Assembly: GCF_036924745.1 (NCBI RefSeq)
Contig: NZ_JAZHSD010000001.1
Location: 4,402,001-4,466,000 of the forward strand
Direction: 5' to 3'
Origin: Bradyrhizobium sp. AZCC 1693
GTDB lineage: Bacteria > Pseudomonadota > Alphaproteobacteria > Rhizobiales > Xanthobacteraceae
DNA: 64,000 bases
The notes under the pieces are model-generated. The model worked only from the letters and a program-made list of their open reading frames with translations. It was not told where the DNA came from and made no database searches. The stretch's first letter is position 1. Each line of letters begins with the position of its first letter. A program made the translations under genes and the position numbers. This document shows positions 17,472 through 25,918 of this stretch, piece by piece.

Positions 17472-18533
17472 TCAGGTGCCCGTGTCTCCACGCTCGCGGA
17501 CATAGACGGCGGCCTCATGCCTCGTCGGCTCGGCGTCGGCGCTGGCCGCCAATTGGCGCAGGCGCTTCGATCGCGCGCCGATGATAATCTCCCGAAGCGT
17601 CAGCAAGATTACAGATATGACAAAGGGACCGATATAATAGAGGACGCGGAACAGCAGCATGCCGGCGAGCAGTTCCTCCCGGTCCATCTGCCAGAGCCCG
17701 ACCAGCATGGCGGCATCGAAAACGCCGAGCCCGCCCGGCGAATGGCTGGCAAAACCCAGCAGCGTGGCCGAGACGAAGATGACGGCGACGACGACAAAGC
17801 CCAGATTGGGCTCGTCCGGCACCAGCACATACATCGCCAGCGCGCAGAAGCCGAGATCGACGATGCCGATGGCGATCTGCAGCAGCGTCAGCGGCCCGCC
17901 CGGCAGCGTGACCGTCCACGGCCCGCGGCCGACGCCGCGGGGCTGCGCCCAGACCCAGGCCACATAGCCGACCAGTCCGAGAAGGATGCCGAACGCCGCC
18001 ACGCGGTTGAACCAGACCGGGAGCTGGTCGATCGAGGCGGCGGCCTCCGGGTGATAGGCGATGCCCAACCCCAGCACGGCGGCGTTGCCGAGCCAGAAGG
18101 TCAGCCCGGCGAGGAAACAGATCTTGGCGACATCGATCGCGTTCAGCCCCCAGGCCGAATAGATCCGGTAGCGCACGGCGCCGCCGGTGAAGACGCTGGC
18201 GCCGACATTGTGTCCGATCGAATAGGAGGTGAAGGCGGCAAGCGCGTTGACGCGGTAGGGAATGTGGCCCTGGCCGATCGCGCGGACCGCGAACCAGTCA
18301 TAGAAAGTCAGCGTGAAATAGCCTGCCGCCACGAACAGGGCCGCCAGCGCGATCTGGCGCGGCTCGGTGCCCTTGATGGCGTCGATCACCTCATCGGTGT
18401 CGATGCCGCGGAGCATGTGATAGAGTACGTAGCACGCAACGGCGATCACCGTGATGCTGATCAAGACCCCGAGCTTGTGCAGGACCTGCTTCTGGCGCAG
18501 AAACGAGATCGCCCTGCGTATTGCTTCCAGCAT
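17472..18533 (-). CDS. Lysylphosphatidylglycerol synthase TM-region family membrane protein (UPF0104)
   Basis: 353 aa polytopic membrane protein with about eight hydrophobic segments. It resembles the flippase/TM module of MprF-like proteins, with the family segments TGGAVRYRIYSAWGL (about 117-131) and FASHSPGGLGVFDAAML (about 270-286). No aminoacyl-transferase domain is attached, so any lipid modification would need a partner. It ends 43 bp before the chosen phoR start and may be cotranscribed with it. The role is inferred only at family level. Confidence 0.75.
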   Translation of the reverse strand: MLEAIRRAISFLRQKQVLHKLGVLISITVIAVACYVLYHMLRGIDTDEVIDAIKGTEPRQIALAALFVAAGYFTLTFYDWFAVRAIGQGHIPYRVNALAAFTSYSIGHNVGASVFTGGAVRYRIYSAWGLNAIDVAKICFLAGLTFWLGNAAVLGLGIAYHPEAAASIDQLPVWFNRVAAFGILLGLVGYVAWVWAQPRGVGRGPWTVTLPGGPLTLLQIAIGIVDLGFCALAMYVLVPDEPNLGFVVVAVIFVSATLLGFASHSPGGLGVFDAAMLVGLWQMDREELLAGMLLFRVLYYIGPFVISVILLTLREIIIGARSKRLRQLAASADAEPTRHEAAVYVRERGDTGT

Positions 18534-18799
18534 CTACACCTCGAATTGCGCTTCTGCGGCGAGAACCCCGCCGACGCTACGCTGCTCCCTTGCCCCTCTG
18601 GTAGCGCGTTTTGAGCCGGAGTGGAATTCGCCTGACGACAATAAAACACGCTTCTTCAACATATTAGGCGCCAGTTGACGACGGTAGAAGTACGGTTTTG
18701 CGGCAATCCCGCCGCCCAACGGCGATTCGCGACCATAGAAGGGGCTGGTCAAGAACGCGTGACAGTGACGGCGGAGGAACTGGCGGGCTCATGCGGCGG

Positions 18800-19096
18800 T
18801 CAGGCCGACGGCGCACTGCGCGAGACCACCCAGTCGCGCAACCATGATCCGACCGCACAGAAGCAGAGATAAAGCGCGAACATGATCAGCCCGAGGTCGA
18901 GCCAGTAGCCGAAACGGCCGGGCACGATGCGCGCAAGGGCTGCTCCAATCAGCGCCGCGACCAGGGCCGAAAGCGCCCAACGCAGCTTCCGCGAGACGCC
19001 GTCGCCGTGCTGAACCACTGAAATCCAGCCCATGGCGAAGCCGAGCAGCGCCGATGCCAGCAACCAGCCCCAGTAGAATGTGGTCAGATAGGCCAT
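18800..19096 (-). CDS. Small hypothetical membrane protein linked to the OmpA/BON gene
   Basis: 98 aa with three hydrophobic helices (about 3-24, 38-58 and 64-88) and few soluble residues. ATG 19096 (MAYLTTFYW) starts two bases after the TGA of the preceding OmpA-family gene, so the two are almost certainly one operon. I do not recognise a family with confidence; it may anchor or stabilise its envelope partner. The 266 bp downstream of the next gene hold no supported gene. Confidence 0.65.
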   Translation of the reverse strand: MAYLTTFYWGWLLASALLGFAMGWISVVQHGDGVSRKLRWALSALVAALIGAALARIVPGRFGYWLDLGLIMFALYLCFCAVGSWLRDWVVSRSAPSA

Positions 19097-19098
19097 GC

Positions 19099-20493
19099 TC
19101 ACTTCACCACGAAATCGATGCGGCGGTTCTGCGCCTTGCCCTGGTCGGTATCGTTAGCCGCAATCGGCTGCGTCGAACCATAGCCGGCCGCGCTGAACCG
19201 GTTGGCCGGCAATCCCGCCTTGACCAAATAGTCGGCGACCGCCTGGGCACGCTTCTCGGACAGCGCCTGGTTGGCCGCCTCGTCGCCATCGGTATCGGTA
19301 TGACCTGATATCTCGATATTGGCGGTCGGACAGCGCAACGCGGTTTCGATCAGGCGGTCGAGCAGGCCGGCGGAATCCGCGACAATGTCGGCCTTGCCGG
19401 CTTCGAAGCGGATCCGGGCCTTGCCGAGCAGTTCGGAGAATAGTTGCTGGCAGACGGTCGCATCCACCGGCGCCGCAGCCGGCTTGACCGAGATTTCCGG
19501 CTTGAACCGCCAGCCTTGCGGAAAATCCTTGCCGAGGCCGGCGCGGATCTGGCCGGCGGCGGCTTCATAAAGCGCATCGCCCGACAGCTTGACCTCCCGG
19601 TCGGAGACGACGAGCGTGCCGGTCGACAGCCGCGACAGCGCGCCGAGCGCGGGCACCACCGCGTTGGCAAACCCTGCGGGCGCACCGACGCTCTCCTTGA
19701 GGTTGTCGACGACCTTTTCGCTGAAGAACTTGCGTCCCGCCGCCGCCACCAGCGCGGCGTGGCCGTTGCTGTCGGGCGCGTTCCCGGTCAGCGTCAGCGT
19801 CACCGCGACCGGATCCTTGTAGGCCTGGAAGATGTAAGGCGGCGCCTTGACCTCGTTGGCTGCAACCGAAAAGCCCTCGGGCAGATTTTTCAGCGCGGCG
19901 GCGATGGCTTCCCGGCCACCGAGTTCGCGCGCCATGCCGGACAGGCTGACCTTGGTGTCCGACAGCGTGATCTTGCCGTCCTTCAGCTTGCCTAGCTGGT
20001 CGAGCAGCAGCAGCGCGGCATTGTCGAAACGCGGCGGCGCCCCGCGCGACAGATTCATCCGGTCGACCACTTCGACGCCACTGAGGCCGGCGCGGGCCGC
20101 CTCCATCAGCCGACCCTTGCTCGCCGGCAGGGGCGAGCTGCCCGATAACGTCACCCGGAGGACGTCGCGTTCGGCCGACCAGACAAACGGCGTGGCTTCG
20201 GGAACGAGCCGTGTTTCATCGTTAACCAATCGCACGCCCGGCACCGCTTCCACCGACGCCACCGCACTCTGCCGGCCGTCTTCCGAGAAAGCATCCGCCG
20301 CAAGCGTTACGTCGCGGCCAACGACCGTAATCCGCCTTTTGTCGAGGATGGTGTCCTTGAGGGCTGCGGCCGAGCGCTGCGCCAGGTCGATTTCCAGCGG
20401 CTCAGTACTCGTCCAGGCTGCGATAGCCCAAAAGATGACCAACGGAATGATGCCCGGCCACCATTTGCCACTCCACCTGAAAAGTCCGTGCAT
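19099..20493 (-). CDS. BON-domain OmpA-family envelope protein
   Basis: 464 aa. A single N-terminal hydrophobic helix (about 11-30) is followed by repeated BON-like segments (about 35-330) and a C-terminal OmpA/MotB domain (about 345-464) with GHTDTDGDEAANQALSEKRA and NRRIDFVVK, which bind peptidoglycan. The layout resembles mycobacterial ArfA/OmpATb. It is probably anchored in the inner membrane and spans to the wall. AGGAA precedes ATG 20493. It is followed at once by a small membrane protein. Confidence 0.82.
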   Translation of the reverse strand: MHGLFRWSGKWWPGIIPLVIFWAIAAWTSTEPLEIDLAQRSAAALKDTILDKRRITVVGRDVTLAADAFSEDGRQSAVASVEAVPGVRLVNDETRLVPEATPFVWSAERDVLRVTLSGSSPLPASKGRLMEAARAGLSGVEVVDRMNLSRGAPPRFDNAALLLLDQLGKLKDGKITLSDTKVSLSGMARELGGREAIAAALKNLPEGFSVAANEVKAPPYIFQAYKDPVAVTLTLTGNAPDSNGHAALVAAAGRKFFSEKVVDNLKESVGAPAGFANAVVPALGALSRLSTGTLVVSDREVKLSGDALYEAAAGQIRAGLGKDFPQGWRFKPEISVKPAAAPVDATVCQQLFSELLGKARIRFEAGKADIVADSAGLLDRLIETALRCPTANIEISGHTDTDGDEAANQALSEKRAQAVADYLVKAGLPANRFSAAGYGSTQPIAANDTDQGKAQNRRIDFVVK

Positions 20494-20660
20494 TCGAGTT
20501 CCTGCGGGGTCCGGAACGGAGAGAAAACAAACCCTTGCGAGGCTGTCAAACCCGAAATGTCGCAGGCGCCGAAACGCTCTGAAATTAGTCAGGCTAACTG
20601 TTTCTTCAGCGATCTTTCGCTAATTTCGCCCCGTAAATAACCGGGCAGCCCTGCATCTCG

Positions 20661-21719
20661 ATGAAACCGCTTCGCAACACCGTCATCCGCGCCGGACTGG
20701 AAGCGCTGTACTTCTCCGGAGCGCACTACCTGCTGCGGCCAATCTTCGCAGGCGTCGGCGTCATCTTCATGCTGCACCACGTCCGCCCGAGGCGCGACGG
20801 CGCGTTTCAGCCCAACTATCATCTTGAGGTCAAGCCGGAGTTCTTGCGGGCGATGCTGGCGCATCTTCGTAACCTCGACGTCGACATCGTCACCATGGAC
20901 GAGGTGCATCAGCGACTCCAGGCGCGCAAATTCGCGCGGCGCTTCGCCTGCTTCACCCTCGACGACGGCTATCGCGATAACCGCGATTACGCCCTGCCGG
21001 TGATGCGCGAATTTGATGCCCCCCTCACCGTCTACGTGACGAGCGATTTCGCCGAAGGCACCGGCAGGTTGTGGTGGGTCGCGCTCGAGCGGGCGATCGC
21101 CAAGGCGCCTTCGATCGAAGTCCCGATCGGCGGCGTCAAGACCCGCCTCGACGCCTCAACACCGGCGGCGAAGCAAGCCGCCTTCGATCGCATGCACGAC
21201 TGGCTGCGCGGGCTGCCGACCGAACACGACATGCAGCGCGAAATCTCCGCGCTATGCACGCGACATGGCGTGGACGAAACTCCCATCGCTCGCGAGCTCT
21301 GCATGTCCTGGGATGAATTGAAGGCATTCGCTGATGATCCGCTGGTGACGATCGGCGCGCATACGATCACGCATTGCAATCTGGCGCGGCAGAGCGAGGA
21401 GACCGCCTCGTTCGAACTGGCCACCGGCCGCGCGCGGATCGAAGCTGAGTTGCAGCGGCCGGTGATCCATCTCGCCTATCCCTATGGCGACCGGATCGCG
21501 GCGGGCCGGCGCGAATTCGCCCTGGCGAAGGCGGCGGGATTCAAGACGGCGGTCACCACGCGGCCAGGCATGATTTTTCCGGAAAGCGCCGAACACTTGA
21601 CCGCGCTGCAGCGGGTTTCGCTCAACGGCAACTACCAGGATGCGCGCCTCCTCCCCGTTCTGACATCAGGCGCGGCCACCGCGATGTGGAACGGTTTCCG
21701 TCGCATCGACGCGGCGTAG
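20661..21719 (+). CDS. Polysaccharide deacetylase family protein
   Basis: 352 aa NodB-homology-type deacetylase. The motifs TLDDGYRDN (metal/catalytic Asp pair, about 98-106) and GAHTITHCNL (HxxxH metal site, about 232-241) are present, with AYPYGDR downstream. An N-terminal amphipathic region replaces a clear signal peptide, so it may be cytoplasmic or membrane-associated. It likely deacetylates an N-acetyl sugar in a surface polysaccharide; the substrate is unknown. It stands alone on the plus strand. Confidence 0.85.
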   Translation: MKPLRNTVIRAGLEALYFSGAHYLLRPIFAGVGVIFMLHHVRPRRDGAFQPNYHLEVKPEFLRAMLAHLRNLDVDIVTMDEVHQRLQARKFARRFACFTLDDGYRDNRDYALPVMREFDAPLTVYVTSDFAEGTGRLWWVALERAIAKAPSIEVPIGGVKTRLDASTPAAKQAAFDRMHDWLRGLPTEHDMQREISALCTRHGVDETPIARELCMSWDELKAFADDPLVTIGAHTITHCNLARQSEETASFELATGRARIEAELQRPVIHLAYPYGDRIAAGRREFALAKAAGFKTAVTTRPGMIFPESAEHLTALQRVSLNGNYQDARLLPVLTSGAATAMWNGFRRIDAA

Positions 21720-21738
21720 GGTAACGCCTCTTCACTTC

Positions 21739-21873
21739 CCTTCTCCCCTTGTGGGAGAAGGTGGCGCGGACGCAGTCCGCGCCGGATGAGGGGTTCTTTC
21801 CGCGGAGACAGACCCCTCACCCGTCCGCGATGCTTCGCATCGCGTCCACCCTCTCCCACAAGGGGAGAGGGGA
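21739..21873. repeat. CTCTCCC...GGGAGAGG palindromic repeat
   Basis: Long-range inverted ends CTTCTCCCCTTGTGGGAGAA and CCCTCTCCCACAAGGGGAGA enclose two smaller palindromes (GCGCGGACGCAGTCCGCGCC and CGCGATGCTTCGCATCGCG). The same family is at 57067-57195 and, inside a coding sequence, at 60780-60932. Confidence 0.85.
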
Positions 21874-21932
21874 AGAGTTGACTCGCCGCCCTCCCCCGCC
21901 CAAAACCAGCGGCAAAGCCAATGGAGGAACGC

Positions 21933-22733
21933 ATGTTCAAGGATCTGTTTTCGCTTAACGGCCGCGTCGCGCTGGTGACGGGCGGCTCGCGCGGCATCGG
22001 CAAGATGATCGCGGCCGGTTTTCTCGCGCAAGGCGCGGCGAAGGTCTACATCACGGCGCGCAAGGCCGGGCCCTGCGAGGCGACCGCGAAAGAACTGTCC
22101 GCCGCCTATGACGGCGAATGCATCGCGCTGCCGATCGACATCTCCACGGTTGCGGGCTGCGACAAACTCGCCGGCGAAATCATCAAGCTGGAGCCGAAGC
22201 TCGACATTCTCGTCAACAACGCGGGCGCTGCCTGGGGCGCGGAGTTCGACGAATTCCCCGAAAGCGGCTGGGACAAGGTCATGGACCTCAACGTCAAGTC
22301 GCTGTTCTTTTTGACCAAGGCGCTGGCGAAACCGCTGCGCGCGGCGGCCTCGCCCGAACGGCCGGCCAAGGTCATCAACATCGCCTCCGTCGACGGCATC
22401 TTCGTCAACCCGAGCGAGACCTATTCCTACGCCGCGAGCAAAGCCGCCGTGATCCATCTGACGCGGCGCATGGCGACGAAACTGATCAAGGACAATATCA
22501 ATGTCACCGCGATCGCGCCCGGCGCGTTCAAGTCGGACATGAACCGGGCCGCGCGCGACCACTCGGACGAAGTCGCAAAGCGCATTCCGGCGCGTCGGAT
22601 CGGAACCGACGAGGATATGGCGGGGGTGGCGATCTATCTCGCCTCGCGTGCGGGCGATTATGTGATCGGCAACACCATCGCCGTCGATGGCGGCGTGGTT
22701 TATGCGAACGCGGGACTCGAGATCGCGGGGTAA
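21933..22733 (+). CDS. SDR-family oxidoreductase
   Basis: 266 aa short-chain dehydrogenase. It has the Rossmann motif TGGSRGIG (about 16-23), NNAG, the catalytic Ser near residue 151 and YSYAASKAA (YxxxK, about 167-175), and ends with the tetramer-type DGGVVYAN. NADP preference is suggested by ARKAG after beta-2. ATG 21933 is preceded by GGAGG. No adjacent pathway gene defines its substrate; its 3' neighbour is an insertion sequence. Confidence 0.9.
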   Translation: MFKDLFSLNGRVALVTGGSRGIGKMIAAGFLAQGAAKVYITARKAGPCEATAKELSAAYDGECIALPIDISTVAGCDKLAGEIIKLEPKLDILVNNAGAAWGAEFDEFPESGWDKVMDLNVKSLFFLTKALAKPLRAAASPERPAKVINIASVDGIFVNPSETYSYAASKAAVIHLTRRMATKLIKDNINVTAIAPGAFKSDMNRAARDHSDEVAKRIPARRIGTDEDMAGVAIYLASRAGDYVIGNTIAVDGGVVYANAGLEIAG

Positions 22734-22772
22734 GCCGTGGCTTCAAAGACTGGCGTCGTCCCTGCGAACGCA

Positions 22773-24105
22773 CATAGGCGCTAAGGTAGTTGGATCATTG
22801 TTTGATACGTGCGTTTTCTTGGGGGTTCGCGAAGATGGCGCTGGAGCGCCGACTTTGACCGGCGCAGGCAGGCGATTGTGGGCTGTGGGATAATCGCCTG
22901 AAGCAGCGAGGCGACGAGATTCTGAAGCAGACGCCAAGCGCCAGGCGGCGTCAGGCGGCTTCGGCCAAGCGGGGAGAGACCTCGAGTTCGTCGATGAACG
23001 GCTCGAGCAGCAGAATGGCCAATAGATGAGCCAGAACGTGGGGTCTGGCGGAGCCTTCATCGGTTCCTGGCGGTCCCTTCAGGCCGATCAGACTCTTCAA
23101 TCGTTTGAAGCCGAGTTCGATCCGCCATCGAAGGCGATATAGGGCCAGGACATCGGCGGTTGCGAAGTCCTTGGGCTTGAGTGAGGTGATCAGGATCACC
23201 CATTCGGCGGCCTCGAGCGTTTGCTTCGAGAGTTGGTGACCGCCTCGCTGTGCGTCGCGGCGCGCCTTGCGTCGCGCGTCGGCAGCCGCCTGCACCGGCT
23301 TCTTGATGGCGACCAGACGCAAGGCGAGAGGTGCGCCGCGCTTGCGTTTTACCCAGATCGGCCGATCGATCAGCCCGCGGACTGCCGCCTTGCGCAACGC
23401 GGCGAGGAGATCGAACACCTCACCTTCGGCATCGAGCCAGCGCGCGCTCTTCCAGCCGGCCCGGATCACGAGGTCCGCTCCGGCTTCGAGCAGGGTCGCC
23501 ATGCGGTCCGGTTGCAAATAGGCGCGATCGGCAAGGCGGATCTCTCCAGCCACCGCCGGTATCCGGTCGAGCGTCTCGCCCGCCCGCTGATCGGTCAGTT
23601 CGAAGTGGCCAAAGCGTTCCTGCGGCAGATCGAACGCGCTGTGGATGCGCCACACCTTGTTCTTCTTCCTGGCCTCCGATCCTTTCTTCGGCACCGAAGT
23701 GGCATCGATGATGCGGATCATTCGTCCCCGGCTCGCTGACGGGGCAGTGGCCGCAAGTACCTGACCCACCAGCATTGCGAACCAGTCCCCGCACTGACGC
23801 AGTCGATATAGCAGAGCCACGTTGGAAATATCGACAAGACCTACCGATGTCGCCCATGCAACGGTCGAGCGCAATCCGCGCTCGCCCAGACAGTAAGCCA
23901 AGATCAATCTCAGCAAATCCACCGCATTGGTGATCTCACGCGGACGCAAAAACGCTCTCGTCTTACGCGCCGTAACTTCAAGCGTTTCCACCCCGCCAAG
24001 CCGGGCGACAACGTTCGCCCAGTCCTCATTCACCAGTGATTCGTGCCTCATGACACGCTGGAATCACAAACGATTCCGACCCGCAACACTATTTTAGCGC
24101 CGATG
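22773..24105 (-). mobile_element. IS4-family insertion sequence (1333 bp)
   Basis: The ends are imperfect inverted repeats, CATAGGCGCTAAGGTAGT on the left and CATCGGCGCTAAAATAGT read inward from the right (15/18). It is flanked by a perfect 10-bp direct duplication TGCGAACGCA (22763-22772 and 24106-24115). It carries one intact transposase gene and about 178 bp of noncoding left end. Intact ends, TSD and reading frame suggest a recent, possibly active insertion. Confidence 0.95.
22951..24051 (-). CDS. IS4-family DDE transposase
   Basis: 366 aa transposase. Catalytic Asp residues fit IIDATS (D116) and LADRAY (D175). The IS4 signature Y-(2)-R-(3)-E-(6)-K is complete at Y305, R308, E312 and K319 (YRLRWRIELGFKRLK). 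The reading frame is uninterrupted and ends about 180 bp inside the left end; its start is 54 bp inside the right end, where the promoter must lie. Confidence 0.96.
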   Translation of the reverse strand: MRHESLVNEDWANVVARLGGVETLEVTARKTRAFLRPREITNAVDLLRLILAYCLGERGLRSTVAWATSVGLVDISNVALLYRLRQCGDWFAMLVGQVLAATAPSASRGRMIRIIDATSVPKKGSEARKKNKVWRIHSAFDLPQERFGHFELTDQRAGETLDRIPAVAGEIRLADRAYLQPDRMATLLEAGADLVIRAGWKSARWLDAEGEVFDLLAALRKAAVRGLIDRPIWVKRKRGAPLALRLVAIKKPVQAAADARRKARRDAQRGGHQLSKQTLEAAEWVILITSLKPKDFATADVLALYRLRWRIELGFKRLKSLIGLKGPPGTDEGSARPHVLAHLLAILLLEPFIDELEVSPRLAEAA

Positions 24106-24319
24106 TGCGAACGCAGGGACCCATACCGCGTGATCTAACGATGAGACGCGGTGGCTGACGCTCTGCGTTGGTCGATTACGGTCGTGAGTTGCTGAACCGA
24201 AGCCGTCTTCCAATGTGCCCATTACATGGGCCGCGGCGTATGGGCCCCTGCTTTCGCAGGGGCGACAAGTTGATGGGTTCTCGCCCCGCGTCGTCCCGGC
24301 GAACGCCACGACGTAGAGA

Positions 24320-25765
24320 TCACGTCTCGATCTTCACGTACTCGAAATCGCCGGGCTTGTTGTCGATGCCGACTTTCGGCGGCGAGATCCAGTTGGCGTA
24401 GACGCCGACTTCGGTCACCGGTTTCATCAGCGAGGCGATGAAATCGCCGTCCTGCGTGGAAGGCAACCATTCGCCCTTGCGTTGGTTCCAGGTGGCATCG
24501 TCGATCAGGATGCCTTCCGGCGTGGCGTGGATATCCTTGAACTCGCCGATCTGGCGATGGAACGCGACGTTCGGCAGCGTCAGCTTGTACTGATAGCCGG
24601 CGAGCGAAATGATCTTGTTCCAGCGCAGCATGCCCTTGACGCAGTCCTGCGTGTAGTCGTCGCGCAGCCGCATGTTGAGCGCGGTCAGCGCCGGCTCGTC
24701 GACGCGCTTGATCACGCCGTCGACCAGCTTGAGCACCGGATAGGTCGCGTTCTTGAGCTGGTGGTCGTCGTCGATCTGGGTTTCCTTGTAGCGGCCCTTG
24801 ATGCCGGCATTGAAGGCATTCGCCGCGTTGGTCGAGACTTCCGAGCCGAACAGATCGAGCGACAGCGAATAATGCAGGTTCAGCTTCTTCTGGATGGTCG
24901 GCAGGTCGATCACGCCGAGCGCGCGGACTTTGGCGATATCGGTGGGATCGGTGATGCCGGCTTCCTTCATCGCCTCGCAGGTACGCTGCACGACGCGGCT
25001 GATGCCGGTCTCGCCGACGAACATGTGATGCGCCTCTTCGGTCAGCATGAAGCGGCAGGTGCGCGACAGCGGATCGAAGCCGGACTGCGCCAGCGAGTGC
25101 AGCTGCATCTTGCCGTCGCGGTCGGTGAAGTAGGTAAACATGAAGAACGACAGCCAGTCCGGCGTCGCCTCGTTGAAGGCGCCGAGCATGCGCGGTGAGT
25201 CCGCGTCGCCGGAGCGGCGGCGCAACAAATCATCCGCCTCCTCGCGGCCGTCGCGGCCGAAATACTTCTGCAGCAGATAGACCATCGCCCAGAGATGGCG
25301 GCCTTCCTCGACATTGACCTGGAACAAATTGCGCAAATCATAGAGCGAGGGCGCGGTCTTGCCGAGATGGCGCTGCTGTTCGACGGAGGCAGGCTCGGTG
25401 TCGCCCTGGATCACGATCAGGCGGCGCAGCGTGGCGCGGTGTTCGCCCGGGACTTCCTGCCAGGCCGGCTTGCCGTAATTTTCGCCGAAGGGAATGACGC
25501 GGTTCTCTTCCTGCGGCGCCAGCAAGATGCCCCAGCGATATTCCGGCATCTTGACGTAGTCGAACTTCGCCCAGCCGCGCGGATCGACCGAATAGGCGGT
25601 GCGCAGGTACACTAGCGACTGCTGAAAGCCTTCCGGCCCCATATCGCCCCACCAGTCCATGTAACCGGGATGCCAGCCCTCGAGCGCCTTCAGGACCTGG
25701 CGGTCCTCGCTGAGATTGACGTTGTTGGGAATCTTGGTCGAATAGTCGACGTTCATGAAGTTCAT
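24320..25765 (-). CDS. boxB: Benzoyl-CoA 2,3-epoxidase, oxygenase subunit
   Basis: 481 aa class-I diiron oxygenase of the aerobic box pathway. With the BoxA reductase and O2 it forms 2,3-epoxybenzoyl-CoA. The diiron ligand pattern is visible: E124, EEGRH (E154/H157), D215 and EEAHH (E244/H247), each offset by four from the Azoarcus evansii ligands as I recall them. GGAGG precedes ATG 25765. It is the distal gene of the box transcript, separated from boxC by a 153-bp repeat. No boxA is in the window. Confidence 0.95.
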   Translation of the reverse strand: MNFMNVDYSTKIPNNVNLSEDRQVLKALEGWHPGYMDWWGDMGPEGFQQSLVYLRTAYSVDPRGWAKFDYVKMPEYRWGILLAPQEENRVIPFGENYGKPAWQEVPGEHRATLRRLIVIQGDTEPASVEQQRHLGKTAPSLYDLRNLFQVNVEEGRHLWAMVYLLQKYFGRDGREEADDLLRRRSGDADSPRMLGAFNEATPDWLSFFMFTYFTDRDGKMQLHSLAQSGFDPLSRTCRFMLTEEAHHMFVGETGISRVVQRTCEAMKEAGITDPTDIAKVRALGVIDLPTIQKKLNLHYSLSLDLFGSEVSTNAANAFNAGIKGRYKETQIDDDHQLKNATYPVLKLVDGVIKRVDEPALTALNMRLRDDYTQDCVKGMLRWNKIISLAGYQYKLTLPNVAFHRQIGEFKDIHATPEGILIDDATWNQRKGEWLPSTQDGDFIASLMKPVTEVGVYANWISPPKVGIDNKPGDFEYVKIET

Positions 25766-25788
25766 TGGGGGCCTCCCGTGGTTCGGTC

Positions 25789-25916
25789 TCGTGTCCCGGA
25801 CGCGGTGCAGCGTTCTTCACGATGCACCGCAGAGCCGGGACCTATTTCGGTGGCTGAGGTGGGTCCCGGTTCTGCGAGCCACGCCACAAGCGTGCCGCGC
25901 AGCGCCCGGGACACGG
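25789..25916. repeat. GTCCCGG-type palindromic repeat between boxC and boxB
   Basis: It runs from CGTGTCCCGGACGCGGTGC to AGCGCCCGGGACACG, with internal mirrors (GCACCGCAGAGCCGGGACC and GGTCCCGGTTCTGCG). It fills almost the whole boxC-boxB gap and belongs to the same family as 14830-14970. Confidence 0.8.
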
Positions 25917-25918
25917 AC

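Larger units (their letters stand above)
22755..24266. repeat. Paired inverted REP element, unit D, split by an insertion sequence
   Basis: The left palindrome GTCGTCCCTGCGAACGCA (22755-22772) is interrupted by the IS at 22773-24105 and resumes with the duplicated TGCGAACGCA at 24106-24115, then GGGACCCATACCGCG. The inverted right copy is near 24234-24266 (GCGTATGGGCCCCTGC...GGGGCGAC). Removing the IS and one TSD copy restores a standard palindrome. The remaining bases 24116-24319 hold only repeat sequence. Confidence 0.9.

Noticed and set aside
22773..24105. Genomic island boundary at the insertion sequence
   Set aside because: There is one simple IS with its own TSD. No tRNA, integrase or composition change is seen at either side.
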